Shown: piece by piece, positions 42,078 to 51,079 of the stretch
Numbering within the stretch: position 1 is the stretch's first letter
Layout of the letters: each line of letters begins with the position of its first letter
Origin: an uncultured Paracoccaceae bacterium
Lineage (GTDB): Bacteria > Pseudomonadota > Alphaproteobacteria > Rhodobacterales > Rhodobacteraceae
Length of the DNA: 64,000 bases
Assembly: GCA_947496605.1 (NCBI GenBank)
Contig: CANMDF010000005.1
Location: 20,462 to 84,461, forward strand
Direction: 5' to 3'
Position numbers and translations under genes: made by a program
The notes under the pieces: model-generated
The model's database searches: none
What the model saw: the letters and a program-made list of their open reading frames with translations, nothing else
Told to the model about the DNA's origin: nothing

Positions 42078-43390
42078 TAGTCCTTGCGCCCGATCAGCTT
42101 GCCGCGCAGCCAGCCCGAGAACCAGTCCATGAACATCACCATGGCGATGATCAGGACGATATAATAAGCGACTTCTTCCCAGTCTTTCTGGGTCTGGATT
42201 GCTTGGGTCAGCATAAGGCCGATGCCACCGCCTGTGATGGCGCCGATGATGGTGGCAGAGCGGGTGTTGGATTCAAGGAAGTAAAGGATTTGGGCCAGAA
42301 GCACCGGCACAATCTGCGGTATGACGCCAAAGCGATAGCGTTGGAGCGGCTTGGCTCCGGTCGAGGCGACGCCCTCGATTTGCTTTTGATCTACGTTTTC
42401 CAAAGCCTCCGAGAAGATTTTGCCAAAGGTGCCGGTATCCGTGATCAGGATTGCCAATGCGCCAGTAAGCGGGCCGGGGCCAAAGGCACGGGCCAGGACC
42501 ACCGTCCAGATCAGCGCATCGACACCACGCACAAAATCGAACAGGCGGCGGGTGGCAGCGCGTACCAACATCAACGGCGAGAACCGTTTGGCTGCGAGAA
42601 AGCCCAACGGCAGGGCGATGATGGCTGCCCCCATCGTGCCAAGGAAGGCCATCAGGATCGTCTCGCCAATCGCCCAAGCCACATCCTTGTGTCGCCACAT
42701 GGCGTTGTTCCACCAATCGGACACTGCCCCAGTGATATTGCCGCGCGCAGGGTCGATCTGGTCGCCAAACAGTATCTTGGCCAAGGACTGTCCGTAGTAG
42801 GGGCTGTCGAACGTGAACCAGAACAGCTCCCAACCGGGGAAATAATTGAAAACCTCGGTCCGAGCGCCCGTCAAGGTTATGCGGCCTTCGGCCGTGGTGA
42901 TGCCCACGCGGCGGTCCGAGGCAGAAATCCAATCGGGCAGATCATCGGGCAGGTTGGTCGTGACGGTGCGGCCCTCGGCCTGCGCCTCGATCAGTTGGAA
43001 GCCGGGAATTTCGATCTCGGTCCGGTTGTCTGGCAAATAGCGCACAATGATGTCACCGCCCAGATCAATGATGATGACTTCATCCCCCCTCACCCAATCG
43101 GGGCGCTGGCCCTCCGGGTAGGTACCCTTGCGTTCGCCTTCGACGGCATAGGTCACATCTCCCGATCGGTTGTCCCGGGTGACATGCACCTTGTGGGACC
43201 AGCTGTCGGAAGCCAGCGTCACGGCGTTTTCCATATTGGCGCGTCCTGCAAGACCAGGCAGGTCAAACGCGAAGAAGATATAGACGAAATAAACTGCGAT
43301 GACCGCCGGGATGCCAAAGCCGATCAAGCGCTTGCGCTGAAAGAGCTTTTCGGCCTCAAACTTGGTCGCGTCCAGATCAATAGTGGTCAT
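42077..43390 (-). CDS. phnE: PhnE2, phosphonate ABC permease with periplasmic insert
   Basis: 437 residues, longer than usual. A first membrane helix (about 25-45) is followed by about 170 hydrophilic residues before the other helices. The binding-protein-dependent transport motif is EGVASTGAKPLQRYRFGVIP. The large hydrophilic insert is a known feature of one of the two PhnE paralogues in Rhodobacterales and rhizobia. Overlaps phnE1 by ATGA. Confidence 0.93.
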   Translation of the reverse strand: MTTIDLDATKFEAEKLFQRKRLIGFGIPAVIAVYFVYIFFAFDLPGLAGRANMENAVTLASDSWSHKVHVTRDNRSGDVTYAVEGERKGTYPEGQRPDWVRGDEVIIIDLGGDIIVRYLPDNRTEIEIPGFQLIEAQAEGRTVTTNLPDDLPDWISASDRRVGITTAEGRITLTGARTEVFNYFPGWELFWFTFDSPYYGQSLAKILFGDQIDPARGNITGAVSDWWNNAMWRHKDVAWAIGETILMAFLGTMGAAIIALPLGFLAAKRFSPLMLVRAATRRLFDFVRGVDALIWTVVLARAFGPGPLTGALAILITDTGTFGKIFSEALENVDQKQIEGVASTGAKPLQRYRFGVIPQIVPVLLAQILYFLESNTRSATIIGAITGGGIGLMLTQAIQTQKDWEEVAYYIVLIIAMVMFMDWFSGWLRGKLIGRKD

Positions 43391-44262
43391 TGGCTTTGTC
43401 CCTCAGTCAAACGATTGCGGTAGCGGCTGGACACTTGATCGAAGAATACGATCGTGCCGAACAGAAGGATGAAAATCGCGGCGGCTTCATCAAAACGTCC
43501 TGGCCCCCAGGCCATAGCGTTTCGCAACTCATAACCAAGCCCACCGGCGCCGACAAATCCAAGTATTGCCGAGGCACGGATGTTGATTTCAAATCGCAAC
43601 AGCGTGTAGCTCACGTAGTTCGGTGCGACCTGCGGCAGCACACCCAGAAGCATCCGCTGCGACCATGTAGCACCTGTGGAGGCAAGCCCTTCTACAGCTT
43701 TCAAGTCGGTGTTTTCGGAAACTTCGGAAAACATCTTGGCCAGTGCACCGGCCGTGTGGATTGCAATTGCAATCATTGCGGGAACGGGCCCACCACCGAG
43801 TACAAAGATCAGAACCAGTGCGATGACGATTTCGGGCACGGCGCGCATGATATCCGAGATGCGGCGGAACAGGGGGATCAAACGCGGCCAATTAGCCAAG
43901 CCGCGGGTGCCGAGCAGCGACAGAAACAAGCCGCCAATTGCACCGATCAGGGTCGAGACAGCGGCGATGTTGATGGTCTCCACCAAGGCGGGAAAATACT
44001 TGGCGATCAAGGCAGGCAGATCGGCGCGCTTTTCCCATGCTTCAGACAAAACATCTGCTGGGTAATCGCCGATCTGATGCAGTCCATCCCAGAAACCTCC
44101 AGCGTTGCGGTCATCTGCGACATTGAACCCGGAAACCATCAGAACGACGAAAATCAGAAGAGTAAGACCGCCATAGAGCCTGCGGCGCTGTACCTGCGCC
44201 ATATAGCTGGCTTGAATGCCGTCTACTTGGTGTGGCGCGCCACTCAGTGAAATATCTGCCAT
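43387..44262 (-). CDS. phnE: PhnE1, phosphonate ABC permease
   Basis: 291 residues from ATG 44262 (GGGGGTCAGG upstream). About six membrane helices and the coupling motif EGLASTGATWSQRMLLGVLP that docks on PhnC. Works as a heterodimer with PhnE2. Confidence 0.94.
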   Translation of the reverse strand: MADISLSGAPHQVDGIQASYMAQVQRRRLYGGLTLLIFVVLMVSGFNVADDRNAGGFWDGLHQIGDYPADVLSEAWEKRADLPALIAKYFPALVETINIAAVSTLIGAIGGLFLSLLGTRGLANWPRLIPLFRRISDIMRAVPEIVIALVLIFVLGGGPVPAMIAIAIHTAGALAKMFSEVSENTDLKAVEGLASTGATWSQRMLLGVLPQVAPNYVSYTLLRFEINIRASAILGFVGAGGLGYELRNAMAWGPGRFDEAAAIFILLFGTIVFFDQVSSRYRNRLTEGQSQ

Positions 44263-44328
44263 CCTGACCCCCGGACAAAGAAATACCGGCAGCCCCAAAG
44301 GGCTACCGGATGCGTCATAAAAATTGTT

Positions 44329-45240
44329 TTAGTTCCCAATTACGGATTGACGGGCCGCTACGATGCTTTCGTACATCGCGTGCGTGACTGGCTGGAAGCC
44401 CAGCGTATCGCCCGCAGCCACGCCGTAGGCACATTCAGGGTCTGCTTCGTAAAGGCCATCTACCAGTGCAACCATTGTAGCTTTCACATCGTCCGGCAAG
44501 GCTTGACGCAGAACGACGGGGCCTTCAGGGATTACGTTGGATTTCCAGATCTGAACCATGTCGTTCATGTCGACGAGACCTGCATCAACCGCTTTGCGCA
44601 GCGCGCCGGAATTGTAGCCGTCTTCCCAGTTGCCCTGACCATCGGCCCACGTCACGCCGCCGTCGATATCGCCGTTGTTTACTGCGACGATGGTCTGCTC
44701 ATGACCGCCTGTGAATTTGACTTCACCGAAGTATTCGCCGGATTCCATGGTGATGCCGTCTTTGTACTGCGGGATCTCGATGGATGGGATAAGGTAGCCC
44801 GATGTGGAGTTCGGATCACCGAAACCAAACACCTTGCCTTCCATATCATCCAGCGATGTGACGCCGCTATCGATGCGGGCAAAGCCGATAGAATGGTAGC
44901 CGACCGAGCCATCAAGGTTGACCTTGATCAAAACAGGCTCAACGGCGTCCGGATCCTGCAGGAATGTTGCGGCATAGGAAGATGCGCCCAGCCATGCCAT
45001 GTCGATGGTGCCACCCAGAAGGCCCTGAATGACGCCATTATAGTCGGCTGGGGCGAAAAGCTTGGTTTCGACGCCGAGCGCTTCGGTCGTGTAATCCGCC
45101 AGACACTGGTAGCTGTTCATCCGGTCCTGCGCGTTTTCGCCGCCGAGGATACCGATGCGGAATTCAGTGATCTCTTGGGCAAAAGCGCCCGTGCTGAGGG
45201 CTGTGGTGGCGGCGAGCGCCAGTGCGAGGGTCTTTTTCAT
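44329..45240 (-). CDS. phnD: PhnD, periplasmic phosphonate-binding protein
   Basis: 303 residues from ATG 45240 (CGGAGATAAC upstream). The signal peptide ends at GAFA-QE (about residue 21). Family stretches FRIGILGGENAQDR, DMAWLGASSY and FGFGDPNSTSGYLIP line the ligand pocket. Delivers phosphonates, and probably phosphate esters, to PhnE/PhnC. Confidence 0.95.
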   Translation of the reverse strand: MKKTLALALAATTALSTGAFAQEITEFRIGILGGENAQDRMNSYQCLADYTTEALGVETKLFAPADYNGVIQGLLGGTIDMAWLGASSYAATFLQDPDAVEPVLIKVNLDGSVGYHSIGFARIDSGVTSLDDMEGKVFGFGDPNSTSGYLIPSIEIPQYKDGITMESGEYFGEVKFTGGHEQTIVAVNNGDIDGGVTWADGQGNWEDGYNSGALRKAVDAGLVDMNDMVQIWKSNVIPEGPVVLRQALPDDVKATMVALVDGLYEADPECAYGVAAGDTLGFQPVTHAMYESIVAARQSVIGN

Positions 45241-45335
45241 TGTTATCTCCGTGGTTTGTTGCCCTACCGCTTTGCGGCTGATTGAGGGCAGGTTGATTAA
45301 GGTGGCCTGCTGCAGATGCACAGGCTGAAACTGGC

Positions 45336-46151
45336 TCAGGCGTAGGCTTTCACTTCGCGGACCTCTGACCTGTCCAGTGTTTCGATTTCGGTGGAAGTGG
45401 CGGCTTCGGAAAAATCCGCGCCAGCCCCGTAGATGTCACGTGCGACCCCGGTGGTCAGCTGTTCTGGCGTGCCATCAAAGACGATCCGCCCATCGCGCAT
45501 CCCGATTACGCGATCACAATAGCGCCGCGCAGTATCAAGCGTGTGAAGGTTTGCGATGACCATGCGCCCATCTTCTTCGTGAATGCGGCGCAGGGCTTGC
45601 ATGACCACTTGCGCATTCATCGGATCAAGGCTGGCGATAGGTTCATCGGCGAGGATGATTTTCGGGTCCTGCATCAAGGCGCGCGCAATCGCCACGCGCT
45701 GTTGTTGCCCACCCGAGAGGGCCTCGGCCCGTTTCGGGGCCTGTTCGGCAATACCGAGCCGGTCAAGGATTTCGATGGCGCGGTGGATATCTGACTGCGG
45801 GTAAAGGTTGAACATTGTCGCAAAGGTCGACCGCTTGTTCAGGGTGCCGTGCAGCACGTTTGATACGACATCCATGCGGGGGACGAGGTTGAACTGCTGG
45901 AAAATCATGGCGCATCGCGATTGCCAATTGCGCCGCGCAGCTCCCCGCAGCCCTGTGATCTCTTCACCCTCAAAGGTAACGGTGCCCTGCGAGGCATCGC
46001 TCAGACAATTGAGCATCCGCAAAAGCGTGGACTTACCCGCGCCAGAACGGCCAATGATCCCAATCATCGACGGTTTTTCCACCAAGATGTTTGCAGCATC
46101 TACAGCTGTTTTATCCCCGAACCGCTTGGTCAGCTTATCAATCTTCAGCAT
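45336..46151 (-). CDS. phnC: PhnC, phosphonate ABC transporter ATPase
   Basis: 271 residues from ATG 46151 (GGGGG upstream); the longer open frame covers the promoter region. Walker [10 protein letters not shown] (about 34-42), signature LSGGQQQRV, Walker B IILADEP. First gene of the phnCDEE-SDR-acetyltransferase operon. Confidence 0.95.
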   Translation of the reverse strand: MLKIDKLTKRFGDKTAVDAANILVEKPSMIGIIGRSGAGKSTLLRMLNCLSDASQGTVTFEGEEITGLRGAARRNWQSRCAMIFQQFNLVPRMDVVSNVLHGTLNKRSTFATMFNLYPQSDIHRAIEILDRLGIAEQAPKRAEALSGGQQQRVAIARALMQDPKIILADEPIASLDPMNAQVVMQALRRIHEEDGRMVIANLHTLDTARRYCDRVIGMRDGRIVFDGTPEQLTTGVARDIYGAGADFSEAATSTEIETLDRSEVREVKAYA

Positions 46152-46232
46152 ATGGCCCCCATGTTTGATGAGGGCGTAAACGGCTGACGCTACGGTTTGA
46201 TGACGGTTTTGAGTCAGTTTCTTTACATAAAA

Positions 46233-46250
46233 GTAAAAGAAACATGACAG
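46233..46250 (-). promoter_or_regulatory. Pho-box-like site upstream of phnC
   Basis: CTGTCAT-GTTT-CTTTTAC on the minus strand: a perfect first half and a degenerate second half, the same pattern as in front of phnG. It overlaps an inverted repeat GTTTCTTT...AAAGAAAC (46217-46243). Suggests PhoB control under phosphate limitation. Confidence 0.45.
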
Positions 46251-46372
46251 ATCCAAGGGAGGTAAAGCGCAAGCTTTCGCAATGATTGACACATATTGCC
46301 TTGGCGCCACAGTTATCCACAAGGCTTCATAAAATTGTTACATTTTGAAAATCAGACGATTAGGATTCTTAT

Positions 46373-46666
46373 ATGGATCTTCGTTATGCACTAACCTTGT
46401 CTATCTGCTTCTCGTTTCCTGCACTTGCGGACGCGCAAATGACTGATGTTAGTTGTGATGACAGCACGCGCATGGCGCATATGCTGACGAATGCTCTGGG
46501 TGCAGAGCGTCAGGGGAGAGGCCTGCGTGACCCTGAAACTCTGCTTGAAATATGGGTTACCGAAAGAAACGGTGACTGGATCATCGTACAGAACTACACA
46601 AACGGAACATCGTGCATTGTCGCCATGGGCGAACATTGGGAAGGCGAAATTCCCGGGCCAGCCTAA
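46373..46666 (+). CDS. Small exported hypothetical protein
   Basis: 97 residues. The signal peptide ends near ALADA-QM (about residue 22). Mature cysteines at about residues 28 and 82 could pair; WIIVQNYTNGTSCIVAMGEHW is the most conserved-looking part. Divergent from phnC, convergent with the aldo/keto reductase (four-base overlap at the ends). Confidence 0.75.
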   Translation: MDLRYALTLSICFSFPALADAQMTDVSCDDSTRMAHMLTNALGAERQGRGLRDPETLLEIWVTERNGDWIIVQNYTNGTSCIVAMGEHWEGEIPGPA

Positions 46667-47601
46667 CTGCTGGCTTCCTCAAGCCGATCCGTCGCTGGGG
46701 AAGGTCTTGGTGACAAAGCTTCCATGCGCGCATAAACTTGCGCGCTCAACATCAGGTCTTTAGCGTCCAAAGAGGGCTTCAATTGCTCAACATTGCGTGC
46801 GCTGATGATCGGAGCTGTTACAGCAGCATTGTGCGCGGCCCAGGCGACGGAAAGCGTGGCAGCGTCGATGCCCAGTTCAGCAGCCAGTTCTGACAACGCT
46901 CGTGCCGCATCAAGCATCCATTTTTGGCCATAGCGGGCGGCATAGCGTTTGTCCGTCGAAAGACGCCCCGTCCCGCCCGAAAAATATTTGCCCGTCAGCA
47001 GTCCACTACCAAGGGGAGAATAAGGGGCGACGGCGATCTCTTCTGAGATTGCCATTGGAAACAGTTCAACCTCTGCCTGACGTTTGATTAACGAATACAT
47101 TGGCTGGATTATGTCGATGCGCGTTCCCGCAATATTTGCCGCCGCCTGAGCTTTCATCACCTGCCACGCAGCAAAGTTCGACACGCCAATATAGCGAATT
47201 TGGCCTGATCGCTGCAAAGCGCCCAAAGTCTCGAAGGTCTCTTGCAAGGGTGTTTCCGGGTCCCAGCGGTGCAAATAGAGGATATCGACTGTGTCGATGC
47301 CAAGCCGTATGCGGCTTTCATCGAATTGCCGAATAATGTTCGTGCGGCCGCTACCACCGGTATAGCCAGCCTTGGTTGCGACAATCAGCTTTTCGCGATC
47401 CCGTTTTGCAAACTGGCCCAACATCCGCTCAGAGGAGCCGCCCGTGTAGGTATGGGCGGTGTCAAAGAAGTTAATGCCCGCCTCTTTGCACGCTTCGAAC
47501 ATGTCTTGGCTTGCCGCAGCATCGGCGGTACCGCCAAATTGCATGCATCCGAAACAGAGTGTCGACGACTTTGAGCCATCTTGCGCATTGATTTCTTTCA
47601 A
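46663..47601 (-). CDS. Aldo/keto reductase
   Basis: 312 residues. NADPH-dependent TIM-barrel oxidoreductase: FFDTAHTYTGGSSE with the catalytic Tyr, IVATKAGYTGG with the Lys, and ILYLHRWDPETP with the His. Substrate unknown. Last metabolic gene at the right side of the phn/ars block. Confidence 0.9.
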   Translation of the reverse strand: MKEINAQDGSKSSTLCFGCMQFGGTADAAASQDMFEACKEAGINFFDTAHTYTGGSSERMLGQFAKRDREKLIVATKAGYTGGSGRTNIIRQFDESRIRLGIDTVDILYLHRWDPETPLQETFETLGALQRSGQIRYIGVSNFAAWQVMKAQAAANIAGTRIDIIQPMYSLIKRQAEVELFPMAISEEIAVAPYSPLGSGLLTGKYFSGGTGRLSTDKRYAARYGQKWMLDAARALSELAAELGIDAATLSVAWAAHNAAVTAPIISARNVEQLKPSLDAKDLMLSAQVYARMEALSPRPSPATDRLEEASS

Positions 47602-48103
47602 CAGATCGCTCCAAGGGTGCAGTAAACAGCAGAAACTCTTAGGCCTTTTGCATGACTGTTTTGTGACGGCCCTGACAACTGTCGGTCTATTGAAATACCT
47701 CCTTAGGACAGACGCTCCGTAATTTGGACGTCGTATGGCGGATCATCAAATGAACTCGACGTCAGCATTTTCCGTGGTTTTGTGTTGGAACCCTTCACCC
47801 GCGTCCTTACCGATGCAGGAGTGGTCAAACCGTCTGTCCGAATCAAGGTCGGAGCCACTGTCTTTGTGCAACGTGTATGCATTCCTAGGTGAAGGTCCGC
47901 AAAGCGCACGAATGCAGACTCCTGCGCAAACGCAGCGAAATGGCGCTTTGTCCCGCATCTTACCAGTTCATGCACTGTGCAGCGAAGGTCTGCTCGTCAC
48001 TGGCCAGTTGTTCGTGCACTGCGCGGCGAACGCACAACAGTAAAGATTGAGTTTTCAGACTGGCAATGTTGTAGTGACAAGCCGTCATATGAGGGGACTA
48101 CAC
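47602..48103. other. Intergenic region with a 21-bp repeat
   Basis: No gene recognised; open frames here look like chance. GTTCATGCACTGTGCAGCGAA (47966-47986) recurs with four changes at 48010-48030, 44 bp away. Each copy is itself partly palindromic around TGCACTGYGC. Confidence 0.5.
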
Positions 48104-48523
48104 GTGAGAATATGCGGATGCGAGATATCGGCAAAGGAGGTTAGGCTTGCTGTAGTCTACCTGAATGGTGACAGAGATGTGGAGATGCTTCACCTTAAGC
48201 CCACGCGAATAGAACTCGAGGATGATACATCTGAGGCTGACCTGCGGTCGTTCCTTGCAGATCTTCAGACGTTTTCCCGAGAACATGAAATCGATACCTT
48301 TGTGATCAAAACCCGCGCCAAAAAAGGCCGTATGGCAGGTGGAGCGGTATCATTCAAAATCGAAACTCTGATTCAACTTGTTGACGGATGTGACACGAGG
48401 TTCGTTAGCCCGGTGGCGCTCGCTAATTTTGCTAAAAAAGATCTCGAAGGGTATCCTGAGAAGCTGCCTGTTTATTTGAAGAACGCTTTTCTTGCCGGTG
48501 CTCATGCTTTGACGAAGGGGTAA
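48104..48523 (+). CDS. DUF3010 family protein
   Basis: 139 residues from GTG 48104 with GAGGGGA six bases upstream; ATG 48089 is the alternative. The sequence fits DUF3010 from end to end (ICGCEISAKEVRLAVVYL, KKGRMAGGAVSFKIETLIQL). Members are cytoplasmic and of unknown role; the RNase-H-like strand pattern at the start is noted only as a resemblance. Confidence 0.8.
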   Translation: MRICGCEISAKEVRLAVVYLNGDRDVEMLHLKPTRIELEDDTSEADLRSFLADLQTFSREHEIDTFVIKTRAKKGRMAGGAVSFKIETLIQLVDGCDTRFVSPVALANFAKKDLEGYPEKLPVYLKNAFLAGAHALTKG

Positions 48524-48754
48524 TGTGCTGCTTGGCGAAGGACATTAAAGCCTCTCGAAAGAGGTCAGTGGTGCATTTTATATGAGATACGTGTAATTTG
48601 TCATTTAATTTTAATAACTTACCTTGTTGCAACCAATTAGAAATGTCACTGGTTTTGCAAAGCAGAAGTGTCACCATAGGGCGCGACGTGAGCAAGGCTT
48701 AGCAGCCCGGAGACCTCAAGTATCGCAGGGCTGAAAAGCCTTGCGGGGGTAGGG

Positions 48755-49114
48755 TCAAAAGATCAGGTTGGCGTACTCTTCGCGAACGTCTTCATCAATT
48801 TGTACGCCGTTGTTGCCGCCGTACAGTCGATCGTTCTGGTCTTTCCGAGGTCCAGAAATCCAGTAGTGATCGCCGCTCTCGGTCTCGAAATAGTTCGCTT
48901 TGAAACCCGCACCCTTCAGGCTCTGGAATTTGAGACCCTTGTAGTACAGCGTCTTCCCCGACTTCGAGAAATATACACGCCCAATCACAGCAGGGCCTTC
49001 AAGCCCGTCTGCCTTGCTTTCAATGTACATGATCTTTGAGCGTGACAGCCGGAACTGCGAGGGCAATTCCTCGTCGAGCTTAAGCTTATCCATCCAATGG
49101 TCGGCGTGTCTCAT
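48755..49114 (-). CDS. Small passenger protein inside the IS
   Basis: 119 residues. Begins MRHADHWMDKLKLDEELPSQ, with SKIMYIESKADG and GFKANYFETESGDHYWISGP. This small protein is widespread in bacteria and is sometimes mislabelled 1-deoxy-D-xylulose-5-phosphate synthase in databases; it is far too short for that enzyme. It lies 31 bases downstream of the transposase in the same direction, inside the element ends. Function unknown. Confidence 0.75.
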   Translation of the reverse strand: MRHADHWMDKLKLDEELPSQFRLSRSKIMYIESKADGLEGPAVIGRVYFSKSGKTLYYKGLKFQSLKGAGFKANYFETESGDHYWISGPRKDQNDRLYGGNNGVQIDEDVREEYANLIF

Positions 49115-49145
49115 GCCGTCCTGATAGTTGCATTGCTCTCTAAAG

Positions 49146-50495
49146 TCATCCCTCGGCGGCTGCTCGCTCGGCGCGTCTGCGCTCGTAGTAGGCTTCCATC
49201 TTTGACGGTCGTCCTGGCGGGCGGCGTCCGGTCTTTTTGTAGCCGTTCTTTGCGCTGACGGGTTTGACCTTTGGCGGTGGTGCGGCCTTCTCCTGTTCTT
49301 CCTTGATATGGGCGAGGACGGCGCTCAGGTGCTTGTTCTCGGTGATCGCGGCATGCGTAACGCGTTGTTGGTGTGGGTCGAAAATACTGCAGGGCAGGGC
49401 AACTCCTTTGGCACGAACTTGAACACGCCCATCCGGCATCTCATAGACATCGACGTACTTGCCGACCAAGCCGCGTGTCAGATCGTTGACCTCAAGCCGG
49501 ATGCGCTTGCGGTCGTACTTCAGCGTCAAATCCTTGGTGACATAGCGTTTGTCGCGCAGGCAGAAGACCTCGGTGAGGCGATCCGGTTCGATGTTCAAGG
49601 TGCGGTGCAGGTTGTCCGGTTTGGCCGCAGCCTTTGCAAACTTGGCATTATAGCGCTCAATGAAGCCCGCAAGGAACGCGTTGCCGTCATCCATGTTGGA
49701 AATGCCTGCGATCCGGAGCTCTTTGACCAGCCGGTCTTGCAGCGTACGGTTGGCGCGTTCGACGCGGCCCTTGGCTTGGGAAGAATTGGCGCAGATGATC
49801 TCGATGTTCAGCTCAGCCAAGGCACGCCCGAATTGGGTCATGCCCGTCATGTGCTCGTTGGGTTTTGGAACCCTGAACACTGTGTGCTTGTCGCTATAGA
49901 AAGCGACCGGGCGACCGTGTTTAAGCAGATAGCTTTCCAGTGCTTCGAAATAGCTGAATGTGCTCTCGGATGTGACGAACCTCAGTTCCATCAATGTGCT
50001 GGTCGCGTCGTCGATGAAGACGAGCAGGGTGCAGGGATCGCCCCGATCCTCAAACCAACGGTGATCCGAGCCGTCAATCTGGATCAGTTCACCATAGCAT
50101 TCCCGACGTAATCTTGGCTGGTGGAACGTGCGCCGCTGCTTGCGTGATAGCCAAATCCCTTCTTCCTGCATCCACTTACGGACCGTCTCTCGTGAGACTT
50201 TGAACCCATGATGCTCGGCCAGCATCTCCGCCGCCAATGTCGGCCCGAAATCTCCATAGCTTTCCTTGATGACGCTGAGCGCATAATCACGCTTGGCATG
50301 ATGAATGCGATTGTTCGGAGGTTTGCCACGCGCTTTGTGCCGGATCGCCGGGGCACCGTCTTGTCGATATCGCTTCAACAGCCGGAATATCTGTCTGCGC
50401 GTCAGGTCCAGCATGTTCGCCGCATTATCAACGCTCAAACGTCCATCATCGACCTGCGCCAGAACCTCCACGCGGTTCAACTCACGCTCGCTCAT
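49146..50495 (-). CDS. IS1202/ISNCY-family transposase
   Basis: 449 residues from ATG 50495. N-terminal helix-turn-helix (NAANMLDLTRRQIFRLLKRY), then an RNase-H-like DDE core: GELIQIDGSDHRWFEDRG, FIDDATSTLMELRFV and SQAKGRVERANRTLQDR carrying the final Glu. Basic Lys/Pro-rich tail. Intact, so the element may still be mobile. Confidence 0.93.
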   Translation of the reverse strand: MSERELNRVEVLAQVDDGRLSVDNAANMLDLTRRQIFRLLKRYRQDGAPAIRHKARGKPPNNRIHHAKRDYALSVIKESYGDFGPTLAAEMLAEHHGFKVSRETVRKWMQEEGIWLSRKQRRTFHQPRLRRECYGELIQIDGSDHRWFEDRGDPCTLLVFIDDATSTLMELRFVTSESTFSYFEALESYLLKHGRPVAFYSDKHTVFRVPKPNEHMTGMTQFGRALAELNIEIICANSSQAKGRVERANRTLQDRLVKELRIAGISNMDDGNAFLAGFIERYNAKFAKAAAKPDNLHRTLNIEPDRLTEVFCLRDKRYVTKDLTLKYDRKRIRLEVNDLTRGLVGKYVDVYEMPDGRVQVRAKGVALPCSIFDPHQQRVTHAAITENKHLSAVLAHIKEEQEKAAPPPKVKPVSAKNGYKKTGRRPPGRPSKMEAYYERRRAERAAAEG

Positions 50496-50598
50496 AACCA
50501 CCCATCCCATGTCCGCTCACCCTCAATGATTTTTGAGGGCAGAGTGACATTCCTGAATTGCTCATGGGTGACATTTTAGCTTTGCCGCTACATACCTA

Positions 50599-50626
50599 TA
50601 TTCGCATAATAGCTGTTATGTTAAAT
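50599..50626 (+). other. dif-like XerC/XerD recombination site
   Basis: TATTCGCATAA (XerC-type arm), TAGCTG (6-bp centre), TTATGTTAAAT (XerD-type arm, identical to the classical consensus). The 11-6-11 spacing is exact. It could resolve plasmid multimers or mark a mobile pdif-type module. The adjacent IS insertion, six bases from the XerC arm, is independent support. Confidence 0.8.
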
Positions 50627-50670
50627 AAGTCAGTAATACAGACCTACAATTGCCAAAATTCTATAGCAAA

Positions 50671-50913
50671 TCAATCGTAAACGACATCATTCTGTATTTT
50701 CGTTTTCCAACGCGGAACGAGTTCTCCAGTATTCCATTCATAGAGCCATCCGACCAGCTCGCCCGATTGCCGGTCGAGGATTCGCTTAACTGCGTGCGCA
50801 TGAAGTCTTTTGGGCTCATTACTGACGGGCCGAGACTCCCGTACCCCACTAGGAACTCTGAGAATTACCGTCGCGCCGACGCATCGTGTGGTTTCTTGCA
50901 AGTCTATAACCAT
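50671..50913 (-). CDS. Small protein of the EWNTG family
   Basis: 80 residues from ATG 50913 (GGGGGC upstream). The C-terminal half (AVKRILDRQSGELVGWLYEW, then NTGELVPRW and NDVVYD) is a paralogue of the 55-residue protein at 7431-7598; the N-terminal half is extra. Function unknown. Confidence 0.7.
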   Translation of the reverse strand: MVIDLQETTRCVGATVILRVPSGVRESRPVSNEPKRLHAHAVKRILDRQSGELVGWLYEWNTGELVPRWKTKIQNDVVYD

Positions 50914-51031
50914 AGTGTCGCCCCCAGGATTATGGGTTCTGTCCAAAAGAATATCTTTAGTATGTCGGCGGGTATCTGCAGTGAACCGCTTCGCGTTTCA
51001 GTTGTGCTTACAATGAATGCTACTGCACGAT

Positions 51032-51071
51032 AAACTACGCAAAGGGGCGCAAAACTACGCGAAAAAGGCGC
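51032..51071 (+). repeat. 20-bp tandem direct repeat before rcgA
   Basis: AAACTACGCAAAGGGGCGC (51032-51050) and AAACTACGCGAAAAAGGCGC (51052-51071) lie head to tail 9-28 bases before the rcgA start. Position suits an operator that blocks ribosome or polymerase access. Confidence 0.55.
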
Positions 51072-51079
51072 GCAAGTAA

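Larger units (their letters stand above)
48625..50592 (-). mobile_element. Complete IS1202/ISNCY-type insertion sequence with passenger gene, 5-bp target duplication
   Basis: Tips TGTTGC (48625) and GCTACA (50592) are inverted, each end carries two TGTCAC motifs 24-25 bp apart, and TACCT is duplicated outside (48620-48624 and 50593-50597). Length 1968 bp. Transposase on the minus strand plus one small passenger. The right tip lies six bases from a dif-like site at 50599-50626, which matches the known habit of one IS1202 subgroup (5-6-bp duplications next to XerC sites). Confidence 0.88.

Noticed and set aside
42203..43423. 406-residue plus frame opposite phnE2
   Set aside because: Antisense shadow of a clear ABC permease; biased composition without motifs.
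47703..47975. 90-residue minus-strand frame after the aldo/keto reductase
   Set aside because: No ribosome site or motif; the stretch contains non-coding palindromic repeats.
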